Origin: Sphingomonadaceae bacterium 3R27C6
GTDB taxonomy: Bacteria; Pseudomonadota; Alphaproteobacteria; Sphingomonadales; Sphingomonadaceae
NCBI GenBank assembly: GCA_005503215.1
Contig: SCNS01000008.1
Span: 62,001 to 126,000 of the forward strand
Reading direction: 5' to 3'
Length of the DNA: 64,000 bases
Below the pieces are notes generated by a model. That model made no database searches. It saw only the letters and a program-made list of their open reading frames with translations, and was not told the origin of the DNA. Each line of letters opens with the position of its first letter. Positions within the stretch are counted from its first letter, which is position 1. Both the position numbers and the translations under genes were made by a program. This document shows, in pieces, positions 52,065-60,615 of the stretch.

Positions 52065-52840
52065 AATGTCTGTCCGTCGTCGACGGTGATCACGCTGCCC
52101 GTGATGCCGAGCGCAGCGTCGGAGCAGAGGAGCAGCAGCGGTGCGTGGAGGTCACTCGGCGGACGCATCCGCTGGCGCGGGAAGCTCTTCACCATCGCCG
52201 CGCCGACGTCGCCCTCGAACAATTCGGCGGTCATTTCGGATTCGAAATAGCCCGGCTGGATCACATTGACGCTGATCCCGCGCCGTGCCCATTCGCGCGC
52301 GAGCGCTTTCCCGAGGTGGCGCACCGCCGCCTTGGTCGCGCCGTAGACCGAGGTCGCGGGAAACACCTTTTCGGCGGTGATCGAGCCAATCAGCACGATG
52401 CGGCCATGCTGCTTCTCGCGGCTTCCCGCCTTATCGAGCCGCTTGGCGCCCTCGTTCGCGGTCAGGAAGACACCGCGGACATTGGCCGCAAGCAGGAAAT
52501 CGACCTCGGCGACCGACAGGCTCATCGCCATCTTCTCGGTCGCGACCCCGGCGTTGGCGACGATCGTGTCGACGGTGCCGAACGCCGCCTCGGCGGCGTC
52601 ATAGGCGGCGATCGTCGATGCCTCGTCGGTGACGTCCATGCTGACCGCGATCGCCTGCCCGCCTGCAGCCTCGATCGCGGCGACCTGTTCGGCGAGCTTG
52701 TCGGCGCGGCGCGCGGCGAGCACGACCTTCGCGCCCGCCGCGGCCAGCGCCTTGGCAAAGCCCGCGCCGAGGCCCGAGGACGCCCCGGTCACCAGTGCCA
52801 CGCGTCCCGTGAGGTCGAACTTCGGTTGCTCCGCCATCAT
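52061..52840 (-). CDS. SDR-family oxidoreductase
   Basis: A 259-residue short-chain dehydrogenase: cofactor motif 'TGASSGLG' near residue 20, 'NAGVATEKMA', catalytic Ser in 'IVLIGSITAEK', and Tyr/Lys in 'VYGATKAA'. Probably a 3-hydroxyacyl-CoA or alcohol dehydrogenase. ATG at 52840 is preferred over the adjacent ATG at 52837 because AAGGAAA lies at a good distance. It heads a two-gene operon with the crotonase. The 380-bp gap upstream of it contains a promoter and LexA box facing right, plus a hairpin. Confidence 0.85.
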   Translation of the reverse strand: MMAEQPKFDLTGRVALVTGASSGLGAGFAKALAAAGAKVVLAARRADKLAEQVAAIEAAGGQAIAVSMDVTDEASTIAAYDAAEAAFGTVDTIVANAGVATEKMAMSLSVAEVDFLLAANVRGVFLTANEGAKRLDKAGSREKQHGRIVLIGSITAEKVFPATSVYGATKAAVRHLGKALAREWARRGISVNVIQPGYFESEMTAELFEGDVGAAMVKSFPRQRMRPPSDLHAPLLLLCSDAALGITGSVITVDDGQTL

Positions 52841-52931
52841 ATTTCCTTTCCTTCGCTTGCTATGCATTGACCCTGATTGACGTTCACGTCAACCGGATGG
52901 GCATGACCGACGGAAAACCGCAAGAAACCTG

Positions 52932-52962
52932 TTGACGAACAATTTTTGTTCTCCTAATGTTC
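52932..52962 (+). promoter_or_regulatory. Promoter with an alphaproteobacterial LexA (SOS) box
   Basis: TTGACG (52932-52937), a 17-nt spacer and TAATGT (52955-52960) form a good sigma-70-like promoter pointing right. GTTC-N7-GTTC (52948-52962) is a perfect match to the alphaproteobacterial LexA direct-repeat site and covers the -10 element. A second palindrome, GAAC…GTTC, lies inside the spacer. The transcript would run through the hairpin at 52976 toward the antiporter gene. No known SOS gene is next to it. Confidence 0.6.
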
Positions 52963-52975
52963 CCTCGTGCACACC

Positions 52976-53029
52976 AAACCTCATCCCCCGTCGCGGCTGC
53001 CGAGCGCGGCGGGCGGGGGATAAAGGTTT
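52976..53029 (+). other. Structured leader hairpin upstream of the Na+/H+ antiporter
   Basis: AAACCT…AGGTTT (52976-52981 / 53024-53029) closes around ATCCCCCG…CGGGGGAT (52983-52990 / 53014-53021), a strong 14-bp bipartite stem just after the LexA-box promoter. Further small hairpins such as AAGCTTTTGAGCTT follow. The remaining 190 bp to the antiporter contain only very short ORFs (for example 53120-53216, 31 codons). It could be a small RNA, a riboswitch-like leader or an attenuator. No known family was recognised. Confidence 0.35.
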
Positions 53030-53220
53030 CTCCTTTTCGCGTTCTGCGGCCCGGCATGGCTTGCCCCGTAGCGAAGGCCGCCAAGCTTTTGAGCTTGCCC
53101 GATCTCCGGCATTGATCGCGATGACAAACGCCGTCACAAATGGCCTCGTCAAATTGGACGAAACAAGGGGCCTCCATATGTCAGCACCGTTCGGCGACGC
53201 CATGGATCGGACCTGAGCCA

Positions 53221-54810
53221 ATGCACCCCGTCGAAACCTTCGAACTCGTCCTCGGGCTGCTCGCGCTCGTCATCGGGCTGCACTGGCTGGCGCTGAAACT
53301 GCGCTGGCCGCCCGCCACCGCGCTGCTTGTCGGCGGCGGCGCACTCGCCTTCATCCCGGGGCTGCCGGCGATCTCGCTCGACCCCGAACTCGCGCTCGTG
53401 CTGTTCCTGCCGCCGCTGTTGATGGACGGCGCCTATTTTACCGCGCTCGGCCGGTTTCGCCGCCACCTTCCCGGCATCCTGTCACTGGCCGTCGGCGCGG
53501 TGGTTTTCACGACGCTCGTCGTCGGCGTCGTCGTCCACATGATCCTTCCCGACCTGCCCTGGGCGGCGTGCTTCGCGCTCGGCGCGATCGTATCGCCGCC
53601 CGACGCGGTGTCGGCGCGCGCGGTGCTGAAGGGCGTCCATTTGCCGCGCCGGCTCGAAGCCTTGCTCGAAGGCGAAAGCCTGCTCAACGACGCGACCGGC
53701 CTCATCCTCTTCCGCTTCGCGGTCGCCGCGACGCTCAGCGGCGTGTTCCACACCGGCGAAGCGATCCAGAGCTTTGCCTTTGTCGCGATCGGCGGGGTGA
53801 TCGTCGGCGCGCTGGTCGCCGCGGGCTGGATCTTCCTCGCCAAGCGCCTCAAGGATCGCATGCTCGTCATGCTGATCACGATCCTGCTCTGCTGGGCCGC
53901 CTATATCGCCGGCGAAGCCGTGCATGTGTCGGGCGTCATCGCGACCGTCACCGCGGGTCTCGCGATGGGCTGGTATCAGCATGAGATATTGTCCGCCGAC
54001 GTCCGCCTCCGCGCCAATTCGGGGTGGTTCATCATGGTATTCGTCCTGGAAGCGCTCGTCTTCATCCTGATCGGCTTTTCGCTGCGCGGCGCGATCGAAC
54101 GGATCGGCGGGATCGAGGCGATGCCGCTGTCGTGGACCATCGTGATCGCCGCGGTCGTGATCACGGTGACTATCGCGCGCTTCGTCTGGATTTTCGGATC
54201 GGAGGCGCTTCTGGGAATCGCCCGCAAGGCGGGACTGGAACGCGCCCGCCCGCTGGGCTGGCGGCAGGCGACGGTCCTGAGCTGGGCGGGGATGCGCGGC
54301 GTCGTGACGCTGGCGGTGCCGCTGACCCTGCCCGTCGACATGCCCGGGCGCGACCTGATGCTGATTTGCGCCTTCGCAGTGATCTTCGTGACCGTCGTCG
54401 CACAAGGATCGAGCCTCGGCATGCTCATCCGCGCGGTCAAGCCGGTCGACACCGATCCGCCCGCCAAAATGGCGCTGCCCGCCGCCGAAGCCGCGATGGC
54501 GCGCGCGCGGTTCGCGGTCATCGAACGGCTCGCCTATGACGAGAATGGCACGCTGATCCATCCGATGATGCTCGAGGAACATCGCAAGCGGATGAACTTC
54601 ATGGAGCGTTACGAGGCCGATGCGAGCACCGCGATGGACGGGTTACGATCGCATTTCGACGTGCTGCTCCAGGCGATCGCGGCCGGGCGCGCCGAGTTGC
54701 TTCGCATTCACCGCGCAGGACTAATCGAGGACGAGGTTCTTCACGAACTCGAACGCGACCTCGACGTAGAGGAACTGGCGATGACCCTGCAGTTTGGCGA
54801 ACAGGCCTAG
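53221..54810 (+). CDS. CPA1-family Na+/H+ antiporter
   Basis: 529 residues: 11-12 transmembrane helices in the first 410 and a cytoplasmic tail of about 115 residues rich in charged helix ('EHRKRMNFMERYEADAST'). CPA1 ion-site motifs are visible: 'LVLFLPPLLMDGAYF', 'ALGAIVSPPDAVSARAVLKG', 'LEGESLLNDATGLILFRFAV' (with the conserved Asn-Asp pair) and 'SWAGMRGVVTLAVPLTLP'. It exchanges Na+ or K+ for H+ at the inner membrane. ATG at 53221 is chosen because it starts directly before the first helix; the in-frame start at 53140 adds 27 non-conserved-looking residues. It overlaps the convergent GH92 stop by 4 bp. Confidence 0.88.
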   Translation: MHPVETFELVLGLLALVIGLHWLALKLRWPPATALLVGGGALAFIPGLPAISLDPELALVLFLPPLLMDGAYFTALGRFRRHLPGILSLAVGAVVFTTLVVGVVVHMILPDLPWAACFALGAIVSPPDAVSARAVLKGVHLPRRLEALLEGESLLNDATGLILFRFAVAATLSGVFHTGEAIQSFAFVAIGGVIVGALVAAGWIFLAKRLKDRMLVMLITILLCWAAYIAGEAVHVSGVIATVTAGLAMGWYQHEILSADVRLRANSGWFIMVFVLEALVFILIGFSLRGAIERIGGIEAMPLSWTIVIAAVVITVTIARFVWIFGSEALLGIARKAGLERARPLGWRQATVLSWAGMRGVVTLAVPLTLPVDMPGRDLMLICAFAVIFVTVVAQGSSLGMLIRAVKPVDTDPPAKMALPAAEAAMARARFAVIERLAYDENGTLIHPMMLEEHRKRMNFMERYEADASTAMDGLRSHFDVLLQAIAAGRAELLRIHRAGLIEDEVLHELERDLDVEELAMTLQFGEQA

Positions 54811-57128
54811 CGCGCCGTCGATTGCGAATAGGGCCGCGCGCCCGGCGCCTTGCCCCATGCGGTGTCGGGCTTTGCCTGCATCGTGAAGCGCAGCGTGCCG
54901 CCGCTGCGGATCTCGGCGTCCGAAATCCAGCTGCGCGTCAGCGGCTTGCCGTTGAGCTCGACCTTGCCGACATAGCGGTTGGCGTCCGACAGCCCCGCGG
55001 TCTCGACCGTGAAGCGCTTGCCGCCGGGCAAGTTCAGCACCGCACGGTCGACGAACGGCCGCCCGATCACATATTGGTTCGACCCCGGCGCGACCGGGTA
55101 GAAGCCGAGCCCGGTAAAGACGAGCCACGCCGACATCTGGCCGAGATCGTCGTTGCCCGAGAGGCCGTCGGGGGTCGGCTTGTACTGGCTGTCGACGATC
55201 TGCTTCAGCCGTTCCTGCGTGCGCCACGGCGCGCCGGCATAGGCATAGAGATAGGCGACATGGTGGCTCGGCTCGTTGCCGTGGATATATTGGCCGATCA
55301 GCCCGGCGATATCCTCGGCATGGCTATAGTCGAGCTTGCTATTGTCGTAGTCGAACATCGCGTCGAGCTTCGCGATCGTTTTGGCGTCGCCGCCGAGGAT
55401 GCGGAAGAGCGCGGCCTGATCCTGCGGCACAAACCAGCTATATTGCCAGGCGTTGCCCTCGGTATAGTCCGAACCATAGTTGATCGCGGTCGGATCGAAC
55501 GGCGTGCGGAAGCTGCCGTCGGCCTTGCGCGCGCGCAGCCAGCCGGTCTTCGCATCGAAGCTGTTCCGCCAGTAACCCGCGCGCTTGTAGAAGCGGTCGG
55601 CGATGTCCTTGCGGCCCATCTTCTCCGCCATCCGCGCGATCGTCCAGTCGTCATAGGCATATTCGACCGTCTTCGACGCCGCCTCGGGCTCGCGGTCGAT
55701 CGCGACATAACCGAGCTTCATATAGTCGCCGAGCCCGCCATAGGGGGCGTATTCGGCGCTCGCGACCATCGCGTCGAGCGCCTCGTTCGCATCGAAATCG
55801 CCCACGCCCTTCATAAAGGCGTCGGCGATCACCGGGACGGCGTGATAGCCGATCATCGTCCAGGTCTCGCGCCCGTGGAACTGCCAGACGGGCAGGATGC
55901 CGTGCGGGCTCGCCTTGCGGCTCGCGACGAGCGATTTGACGATATCGCTGTTGGTTTCGCCCGGCTGGACAAGCGTCAGCAGCGGGTGCTGCGCGCGGAA
56001 GGTGTCCCAGAGCGAAAAGGTCGAGCGGAAGATGAAATCCTTCGCGGCGTGGACCTGATCGTCGGGGCCGCGATAGCGCCCGTCGACATCGCTCCACACG
56101 CTCGGCGCGAGGAGGCTGTGATAGAGCGCGGTGTAAAGATTGGTGCGCATCGGCGCGGGCGCTTCGATTTCGAGCGCGCCGAGCGCCTTGCGCCATTCGT
56201 TTTCCGTGTTCGCGCGAACGGTGTCGAACCCGGCGCCTTCGGCATCGAGATTGGCGACCGCGCCCGCCTCATCGACGCCCGAGAGGGCGACGCGCACTTC
56301 GAGCGGCCCGCCGAGTTCGCCGAAATCGAGCCGCGCTTCGAGCGCCTTGCCGAGCTTTTCGGCGAGCGCATCGCTGCCGCGGCCGGGCGCCTGGAAGCCC
56401 TTATACGCGACCTTCTCGTCGCGATCGAGGAAGGCATGGGACTTGAGCGGCGCCGAGAAGCGCATCGCGAAGAAGAGTTTGCGCCCCGGCGCCCAGCCGC
56501 GCGTCTCGCGGAAACCGGTGAGCGTGCCGTCGGGGCGAAGGTGCAACCCCGACCAGAGGATCTTGCCCGGATAGTCGTAAAGCGACGAGCGCAGGTCGAG
56601 CAGCAGGTGCGCCTGCTTACCCGCAGGGAAGCTATAGCGATGGACGCCGACGCGCGTTCCCGCGGTCAGTTCGGCGCGGATGCCGCTGTCGGCGAGCGTG
56701 ACGGCATAATAGCCGGGGCTCGCCTTTTCGGTGTCGTGGCTGAAGCGCTGGCGATAGCCCGAACCGGGCTGTTTGGGATCGCCCGGGTCGAGCTTGACCG
56801 CACCCGCCTGCGGCATGACGAGGATGTCGCCGAGGTCCGAATGGCCCGCGCCCGAGAAATGCGTGTGGCTGAACCCCTGGATCGTCGGGTCGTTGTAGCT
56901 GTAGCCCGCCGCATGGTCGTAGCAGTCGCGGATCTGGCACGTCGCGTCGGTGTCGGGCGACAGCTGGACCATGCCGAAGGGCGCGGTCGCGCCGGGGAAG
57001 GTGTGGCCTTCGGGGCCGGTGCCGATCATCGGGTCGACGAAGCTGAGCGGATCGGGCGCCGGCTGTTCGGCGAAGGACTGGATCGGCATAAGGGCGAGCA
57101 GCGCAGCGGCGGCGGACAGGCGTTTCAT
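54807..57128 (-). CDS. GH92 alpha-mannosidase 1
   Basis: 773 residues with a Sec signal peptide (MKRLSAAAALLALMPIQSFA). Classic GH92 motifs in order: 'GPEGHTFPGATAPFGMVQLS', 'GFSHTHFSGAGHSDLGD', 'STFSLWDTFRAQHPLLTLV', 'YAYDDWTIARM', 'EGNAWQYSWFVPQD' (general-acid Glu region), 'HGNEPSHHVAYLY' and 'GNDDLGQMSAW' (catalytic-base Asp region). GH92 enzymes are Ca-dependent inverting exo-alpha-mannosidases acting on N-glycan or yeast mannan branches. ATG at 57128 has AAGGG upstream. An earlier ATG at 57206 overlaps the ROK kinase stop but would place 26 residues before the signal peptide. Confidence 0.9.
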   Translation of the reverse strand: MKRLSAAAALLALMPIQSFAEQPAPDPLSFVDPMIGTGPEGHTFPGATAPFGMVQLSPDTDATCQIRDCYDHAAGYSYNDPTIQGFSHTHFSGAGHSDLGDILVMPQAGAVKLDPGDPKQPGSGYRQRFSHDTEKASPGYYAVTLADSGIRAELTAGTRVGVHRYSFPAGKQAHLLLDLRSSLYDYPGKILWSGLHLRPDGTLTGFRETRGWAPGRKLFFAMRFSAPLKSHAFLDRDEKVAYKGFQAPGRGSDALAEKLGKALEARLDFGELGGPLEVRVALSGVDEAGAVANLDAEGAGFDTVRANTENEWRKALGALEIEAPAPMRTNLYTALYHSLLAPSVWSDVDGRYRGPDDQVHAAKDFIFRSTFSLWDTFRAQHPLLTLVQPGETNSDIVKSLVASRKASPHGILPVWQFHGRETWTMIGYHAVPVIADAFMKGVGDFDANEALDAMVASAEYAPYGGLGDYMKLGYVAIDREPEAASKTVEYAYDDWTIARMAEKMGRKDIADRFYKRAGYWRNSFDAKTGWLRARKADGSFRTPFDPTAINYGSDYTEGNAWQYSWFVPQDQAALFRILGGDAKTIAKLDAMFDYDNSKLDYSHAEDIAGLIGQYIHGNEPSHHVAYLYAYAGAPWRTQERLKQIVDSQYKPTPDGLSGNDDLGQMSAWLVFTGLGFYPVAPGSNQYVIGRPFVDRAVLNLPGGKRFTVETAGLSDANRYVGKVELNGKPLTRSWISDAEIRSGGTLRFTMQAKPDTAWGKAPGARPYSQSTAR

Positions 57129-57202
57129 CACGCCCTTGTGCCGCCGGGCGGGCGCGCTGTCCAACGGCGAAAGAACAGGTATCGCTACGCCGCCGTCGCT
57201 GC

Positions 57203-58123
57203 TCATGCGGGCGCGCCCACCGCGTCCATCGCCAGCGCGATCGCACCGAGCGGTCCCGCCATCGTCCCGAGTTCGGGTGCGGTGACATAAGCGCCGTCAC
57301 CCGGAATCTGCATATAGCCCGAGAGGCTCGCTTCGAGCTTCGCGTTGATCCGGGGAAGCAATTGCGGCTGGCCGGCAAGCACACCGCCGCCCATCGCAAC
57401 GCGCATCGGGCCGGTCGTGCAGGCGAGCGAATGAACCATCGATGCAAGCGTGTGGACGATCGGTTCCCAGACCGGGTCGTCGGCCGCAACGTCCGCCATC
57501 GGCCGTCCGTTCAGCCGCGCATTCAATGCGGTTCCCGAGGCGAGCCCCTCGACGCAATCGTCGTGGAAGCGGCACACGCTCGGCGTCGCGTCGCCCTTCA
57601 GGCGCGGCACCAGGACATGGCCGATCTCGCTGTGGCTGAAGCCGCGCGTCGGCTTGCCATGGACGATCAACCCGACCCCGACGCCGGTTCCCACCGTGAC
57701 ATAAGCGAAATCGTCGAGACCGCGGCCGCTGCCCCAGCGAATTTCAGCGAGCGCCGCGCCGTTGACGTCGGTGTCGAACCCGATCGGCACATCGAAGGCC
57801 GATCGCAGCGGCCCGAGCAGGTCGGCGCCCTCCCAATTGGGTTTGTTCGTCGCACCGATCTGGCCATAATCGGCCTTGGCAGGATTGACCCGGATCGGGC
57901 CGAAGGATGCGATGCCGAGGCCGCAGAAACCATGCGACCCGGCCCACTCGTCGAGCACCGCCTTGATCGCGGGCAGCGTTTCCCACGGCACGGTGGTCGC
58001 GATCGTGCGCTGGTCGCGAATGTCGCCCGGCCCCGCGGCGAGCGTGACGATGCATTTGGTGCCGCCGAGCTCGACGCCAGCGAACAGGCGCGCTTCGCCG
58101 CGGTCTTTTGCGGGACCATCCAT
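57203..58123 (-). CDS. ROK-family fructokinase/mannokinase
   Basis: 306 residues. The ATP motif is 'VELGGTKCIVTLAAG' at the N-terminus, the catalytic Asp119 is in 'GFDTDVNGAALAE', and the ROK zinc site is His169, Cys184, His187 and Cys190 ('GHV…VCRFHDDCVEG'). The Gly-rich 'VTVGTGVGVGLIVHGKP' fits the fructokinase/mannokinase subgroup. It would phosphorylate mannose released by the GH92/GH125 enzymes; the isomerase needed next is not in the window. ATG at 58123 has GAAGGGG upstream; the in-frame start at 58222 extends into the promoter. It lies 150 bp downstream of GH92 enzyme 2, with AT-rich TAGCGA repeats in the gap (58228-58268). Confidence 0.86.
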   Translation of the reverse strand: MDGPAKDRGEARLFAGVELGGTKCIVTLAAGPGDIRDQRTIATTVPWETLPAIKAVLDEWAGSHGFCGLGIASFGPIRVNPAKADYGQIGATNKPNWEGADLLGPLRSAFDVPIGFDTDVNGAALAEIRWGSGRGLDDFAYVTVGTGVGVGLIVHGKPTRGFSHSEIGHVLVPRLKGDATPSVCRFHDDCVEGLASGTALNARLNGRPMADVAADDPVWEPIVHTLASMVHSLACTTGPMRVAMGGGVLAGQPQLLPRINAKLEASLSGYMQIPGDGAYVTAPELGTMAGPLGAIALAMDAVGAPA

Positions 58124-58273
58124 CAGCGCCACCCCTTCGCTCGATCGCTGAGGTTTCTGAAGGGTGCCGGGCCGCAGCGCAAGGCCGAACGTGTCGGGAT
58201 TTGGAGAGATTTCACAACGCATTCCGTTCTTATCATTTTCTTTTCGCTACTAAAAACTTGTCGCTAATTTGCT

Positions 58274-60607
58274 TCATGCGCGGGCGGAACCGAAGGAAGG
58301 CGGACGGTCGGCCTTCGCAGTGCCGAACTCCGAGGGCTTTGCGCCCATTTCGAAGACGAGCTCGCCGCCGCCGATGAGGTCGGCGTGCGCGATCCAGTTC
58401 TTGCTCCACGGCTTGCCGTTCCAAGTGACCGACTGGACATAGGGCCGGTCGGGGGCATTGCCCTCGGCACGGACGGTCAGCGTCTTGCCCTCGCCCACCG
58501 TCACCTCGGCGAGGTCGAACAACGGCGATCCAAAGACGTAGATCGCGCTCACCGGATCGACGGGGTAGAAGCCGAGCGCTGAGAGGATGAACCACGCGCT
58601 CATCTGCCCGCAATCGTCGTTGCCGATCACGCCGTCGGGGTCGTTCTTGTACATTTCGACGAGCAGGCGCCGGATCATCGCCTGCGTCTTCGCGGGTGCG
58701 CCGCAATAGGCGTACATGTACGCGACATGATGGTTCGGCTCGTTGCCGTGCGCATATTGGCCGACCAATCCCGAAATGTCGGGCGGCGCATTGTCGGGCA
58801 AGGTCGAAGGCGCATTGAACAGCGCATCCAATTGCTTCTCGAACGCCGCGTCGCCGCCGAAATGATCGATCAGGCCGTAAACGTCGTGCTGGTTGAGGAA
58901 GGTCGCCTGCCAGCCGTTCGCCTCGGTATAGTCGCGCCATTTCTTGACGTTGTGGCCGATCTGGACCGGATCATAATCCTTCCACCAGCTGCCGTCCTTG
59001 AAGCGCGGGCGCGCGAAGCGGGTTTCGGGGTCGATGACACCGCGGTAGTTCGACGCGCGCTTGCGCAGCGCCGCGGCGTCGTCCTTGGCGCCGACCGCAT
59101 CGGCGAGGTGCGCCATCGCCCAGTCGTCATAGGCATATTCCTGCGTCCGGCTGACCGATTCCCACACCTCGTCGCACGGGATATAGCCGAGGTCGTAATA
59201 GAAATCGCGGCCAAGCGTGCTGTCGATATCCTTGTAATCGCGGTCGAAGGCGCGGCGGCGGATATTGGGCCAGGCGGCGGCATAGTCGGCCTCGATGCCC
59301 TTGGCTTGCGCCTCGGCGAGCACCGACACGCCGTGCCAGCCGATCATGCACGCGGTCTCGACCCCCTGCAGCGGCCAGACGAGCGGGCCGGCGGGGCTCT
59401 GCGCGGTCTGGCGGCAGATGTCGCGCACGAGCAGCGCGGCGCGCTTGGGGTCGATCAGCGTCAGCAGCGGATGGAGCGCGCGATAGGTGTCCCATAGCGA
59501 ATAGGTGCTGAACGCCTCCTCGCCTTTCGCCGCCTCATGCACCTGCCCGTCGAGCCCGACGTAGCGGCCGTCGCGGTCGGTGAAGAGCGTCGGCGCGAGC
59601 TGCGCGTGATAGAGCGCGCTCGTCATGATCGTGCGCTGCGCCTCGGTGCCGCCCGACACGCGGATGCCGCCGAGCGCCTTAGCCCAAGTGCTGCGCGCGG
59701 CCTTGACCGCGCCGTCGAAGTCCCATGCCGGAACCTCTTGCGCCAGCGCGTCGCGCGCGCCTTTTACGTCGACCGCCGAGAGGCCGGTCTTGATCAGGAT
59801 CGGCTGGCCACCGGCATCGTCAAAGAAGAAGGCGACCTTGAGCTTGTTGCCCTTGATCGACTTCGCGCCGTCGGGGGCGGGGGTACCGTCGTCGCCGAAA
59901 AATTGCACGCGATCTGGCCTCCGCGATATCTGCATCGCGAAATGGATGCGCCGGCCCTTGGCCCAGCGATTGACCTGCCGCCCGCCGGTCAGCATGCCGT
60001 CGTCGCCGAGGTCGAGCGACGCGTCCTCGACGACGATACCCTTGTCCCAGTCATCCTCGATCGCGTGCGCGAAATCGATCAGGATATGCCCCGGCCCTTG
60101 CCCGAAGCGATAGCGATGCAGCCCGCAGCGTTCGGTGACGGTAAGCTCGGCGAGCACGCCGGTTTCGAGCTTCACGCGGTAATAGCCGGGTTCGGCATGC
60201 TCATCCGAATAGCGCTGGCGATAGCCCTCGCCGGGTTTCTCGATCGTGCCGGGTTCGAGCTTCAGTTCGCGCCGCGTCGGCACCACGAGAATGTCGAGCA
60301 TGTCGCCGATGCCGGTGCCCGAGAGGTGCGTATGGCTGAACCCCATGATAGAGCCATCTTTCTGATGATAGCCCGAGCAGGCATCCCAGCCATGCGTGTT
60401 CGTATCGGGGCTAAGCTGCGCCATCCCGAACGGCAGCGAGGCTCCGGGGAAGGTGTGGCCGTGCCCGCCGGTGCCGATGAAGAGGTTCGGCTTACCGATG
60501 GCGAGCGCCTCGCCCGCGGCGCGCGAGCAGCCGGCGGGGATCGCGCCGCCGAGCGCGAGCAGGCCCGTGGTGGCGAGAAGCTGGCGGCGGCTGGTATTCA
60601 TCATCAT
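58274..60607 (-). CDS. GH92 alpha-mannosidase 2 (Tat-type lipoprotein signal)
   Basis: 777 residues. The N-terminus MMMNTSRRQLLATTGLLAL has a twin-arginine motif and ends in a lipobox-like 'AIPAGCS', so export by Tat with lipid anchoring is likely. GH92 motifs: 'GGHGHTFPGASLPFGMAQLS', 'GFSHTHLSGTGIGDMLD', 'STYSLWDTYRALHPLLTLID', 'EANGWQATFLNQHD' (a variant of EGNxWQY), 'HGNEPNHHVAYMY' and 'GNDDCGQMSAWF'. Three adjacent ATGs (60607, 60604, 60601) occur; the first has GAGGA at a suitable distance. It follows the GH125 gene by 8 bp. The altered WQ motif suggests a different linkage preference from enzymes 1 and 3. Confidence 0.88.
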   Translation of the reverse strand: MMMNTSRRQLLATTGLLALGGAIPAGCSRAAGEALAIGKPNLFIGTGGHGHTFPGASLPFGMAQLSPDTNTHGWDACSGYHQKDGSIMGFSHTHLSGTGIGDMLDILVVPTRRELKLEPGTIEKPGEGYRQRYSDEHAEPGYYRVKLETGVLAELTVTERCGLHRYRFGQGPGHILIDFAHAIEDDWDKGIVVEDASLDLGDDGMLTGGRQVNRWAKGRRIHFAMQISRRPDRVQFFGDDGTPAPDGAKSIKGNKLKVAFFFDDAGGQPILIKTGLSAVDVKGARDALAQEVPAWDFDGAVKAARSTWAKALGGIRVSGGTEAQRTIMTSALYHAQLAPTLFTDRDGRYVGLDGQVHEAAKGEEAFSTYSLWDTYRALHPLLTLIDPKRAALLVRDICRQTAQSPAGPLVWPLQGVETACMIGWHGVSVLAEAQAKGIEADYAAAWPNIRRRAFDRDYKDIDSTLGRDFYYDLGYIPCDEVWESVSRTQEYAYDDWAMAHLADAVGAKDDAAALRKRASNYRGVIDPETRFARPRFKDGSWWKDYDPVQIGHNVKKWRDYTEANGWQATFLNQHDVYGLIDHFGGDAAFEKQLDALFNAPSTLPDNAPPDISGLVGQYAHGNEPNHHVAYMYAYCGAPAKTQAMIRRLLVEMYKNDPDGVIGNDDCGQMSAWFILSALGFYPVDPVSAIYVFGSPLFDLAEVTVGEGKTLTVRAEGNAPDRPYVQSVTWNGKPWSKNWIAHADLIGGGELVFEMGAKPSEFGTAKADRPPSFGSARA

Positions 60608-60615
60608 GTCGTTCC

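Noticed and set aside
53120-53216. 31-codon ORF upstream of the antiporter
   Set aside because: No convincing Shine-Dalgarno or recognisable motif; mentioned only as an alternative reading of the leader.
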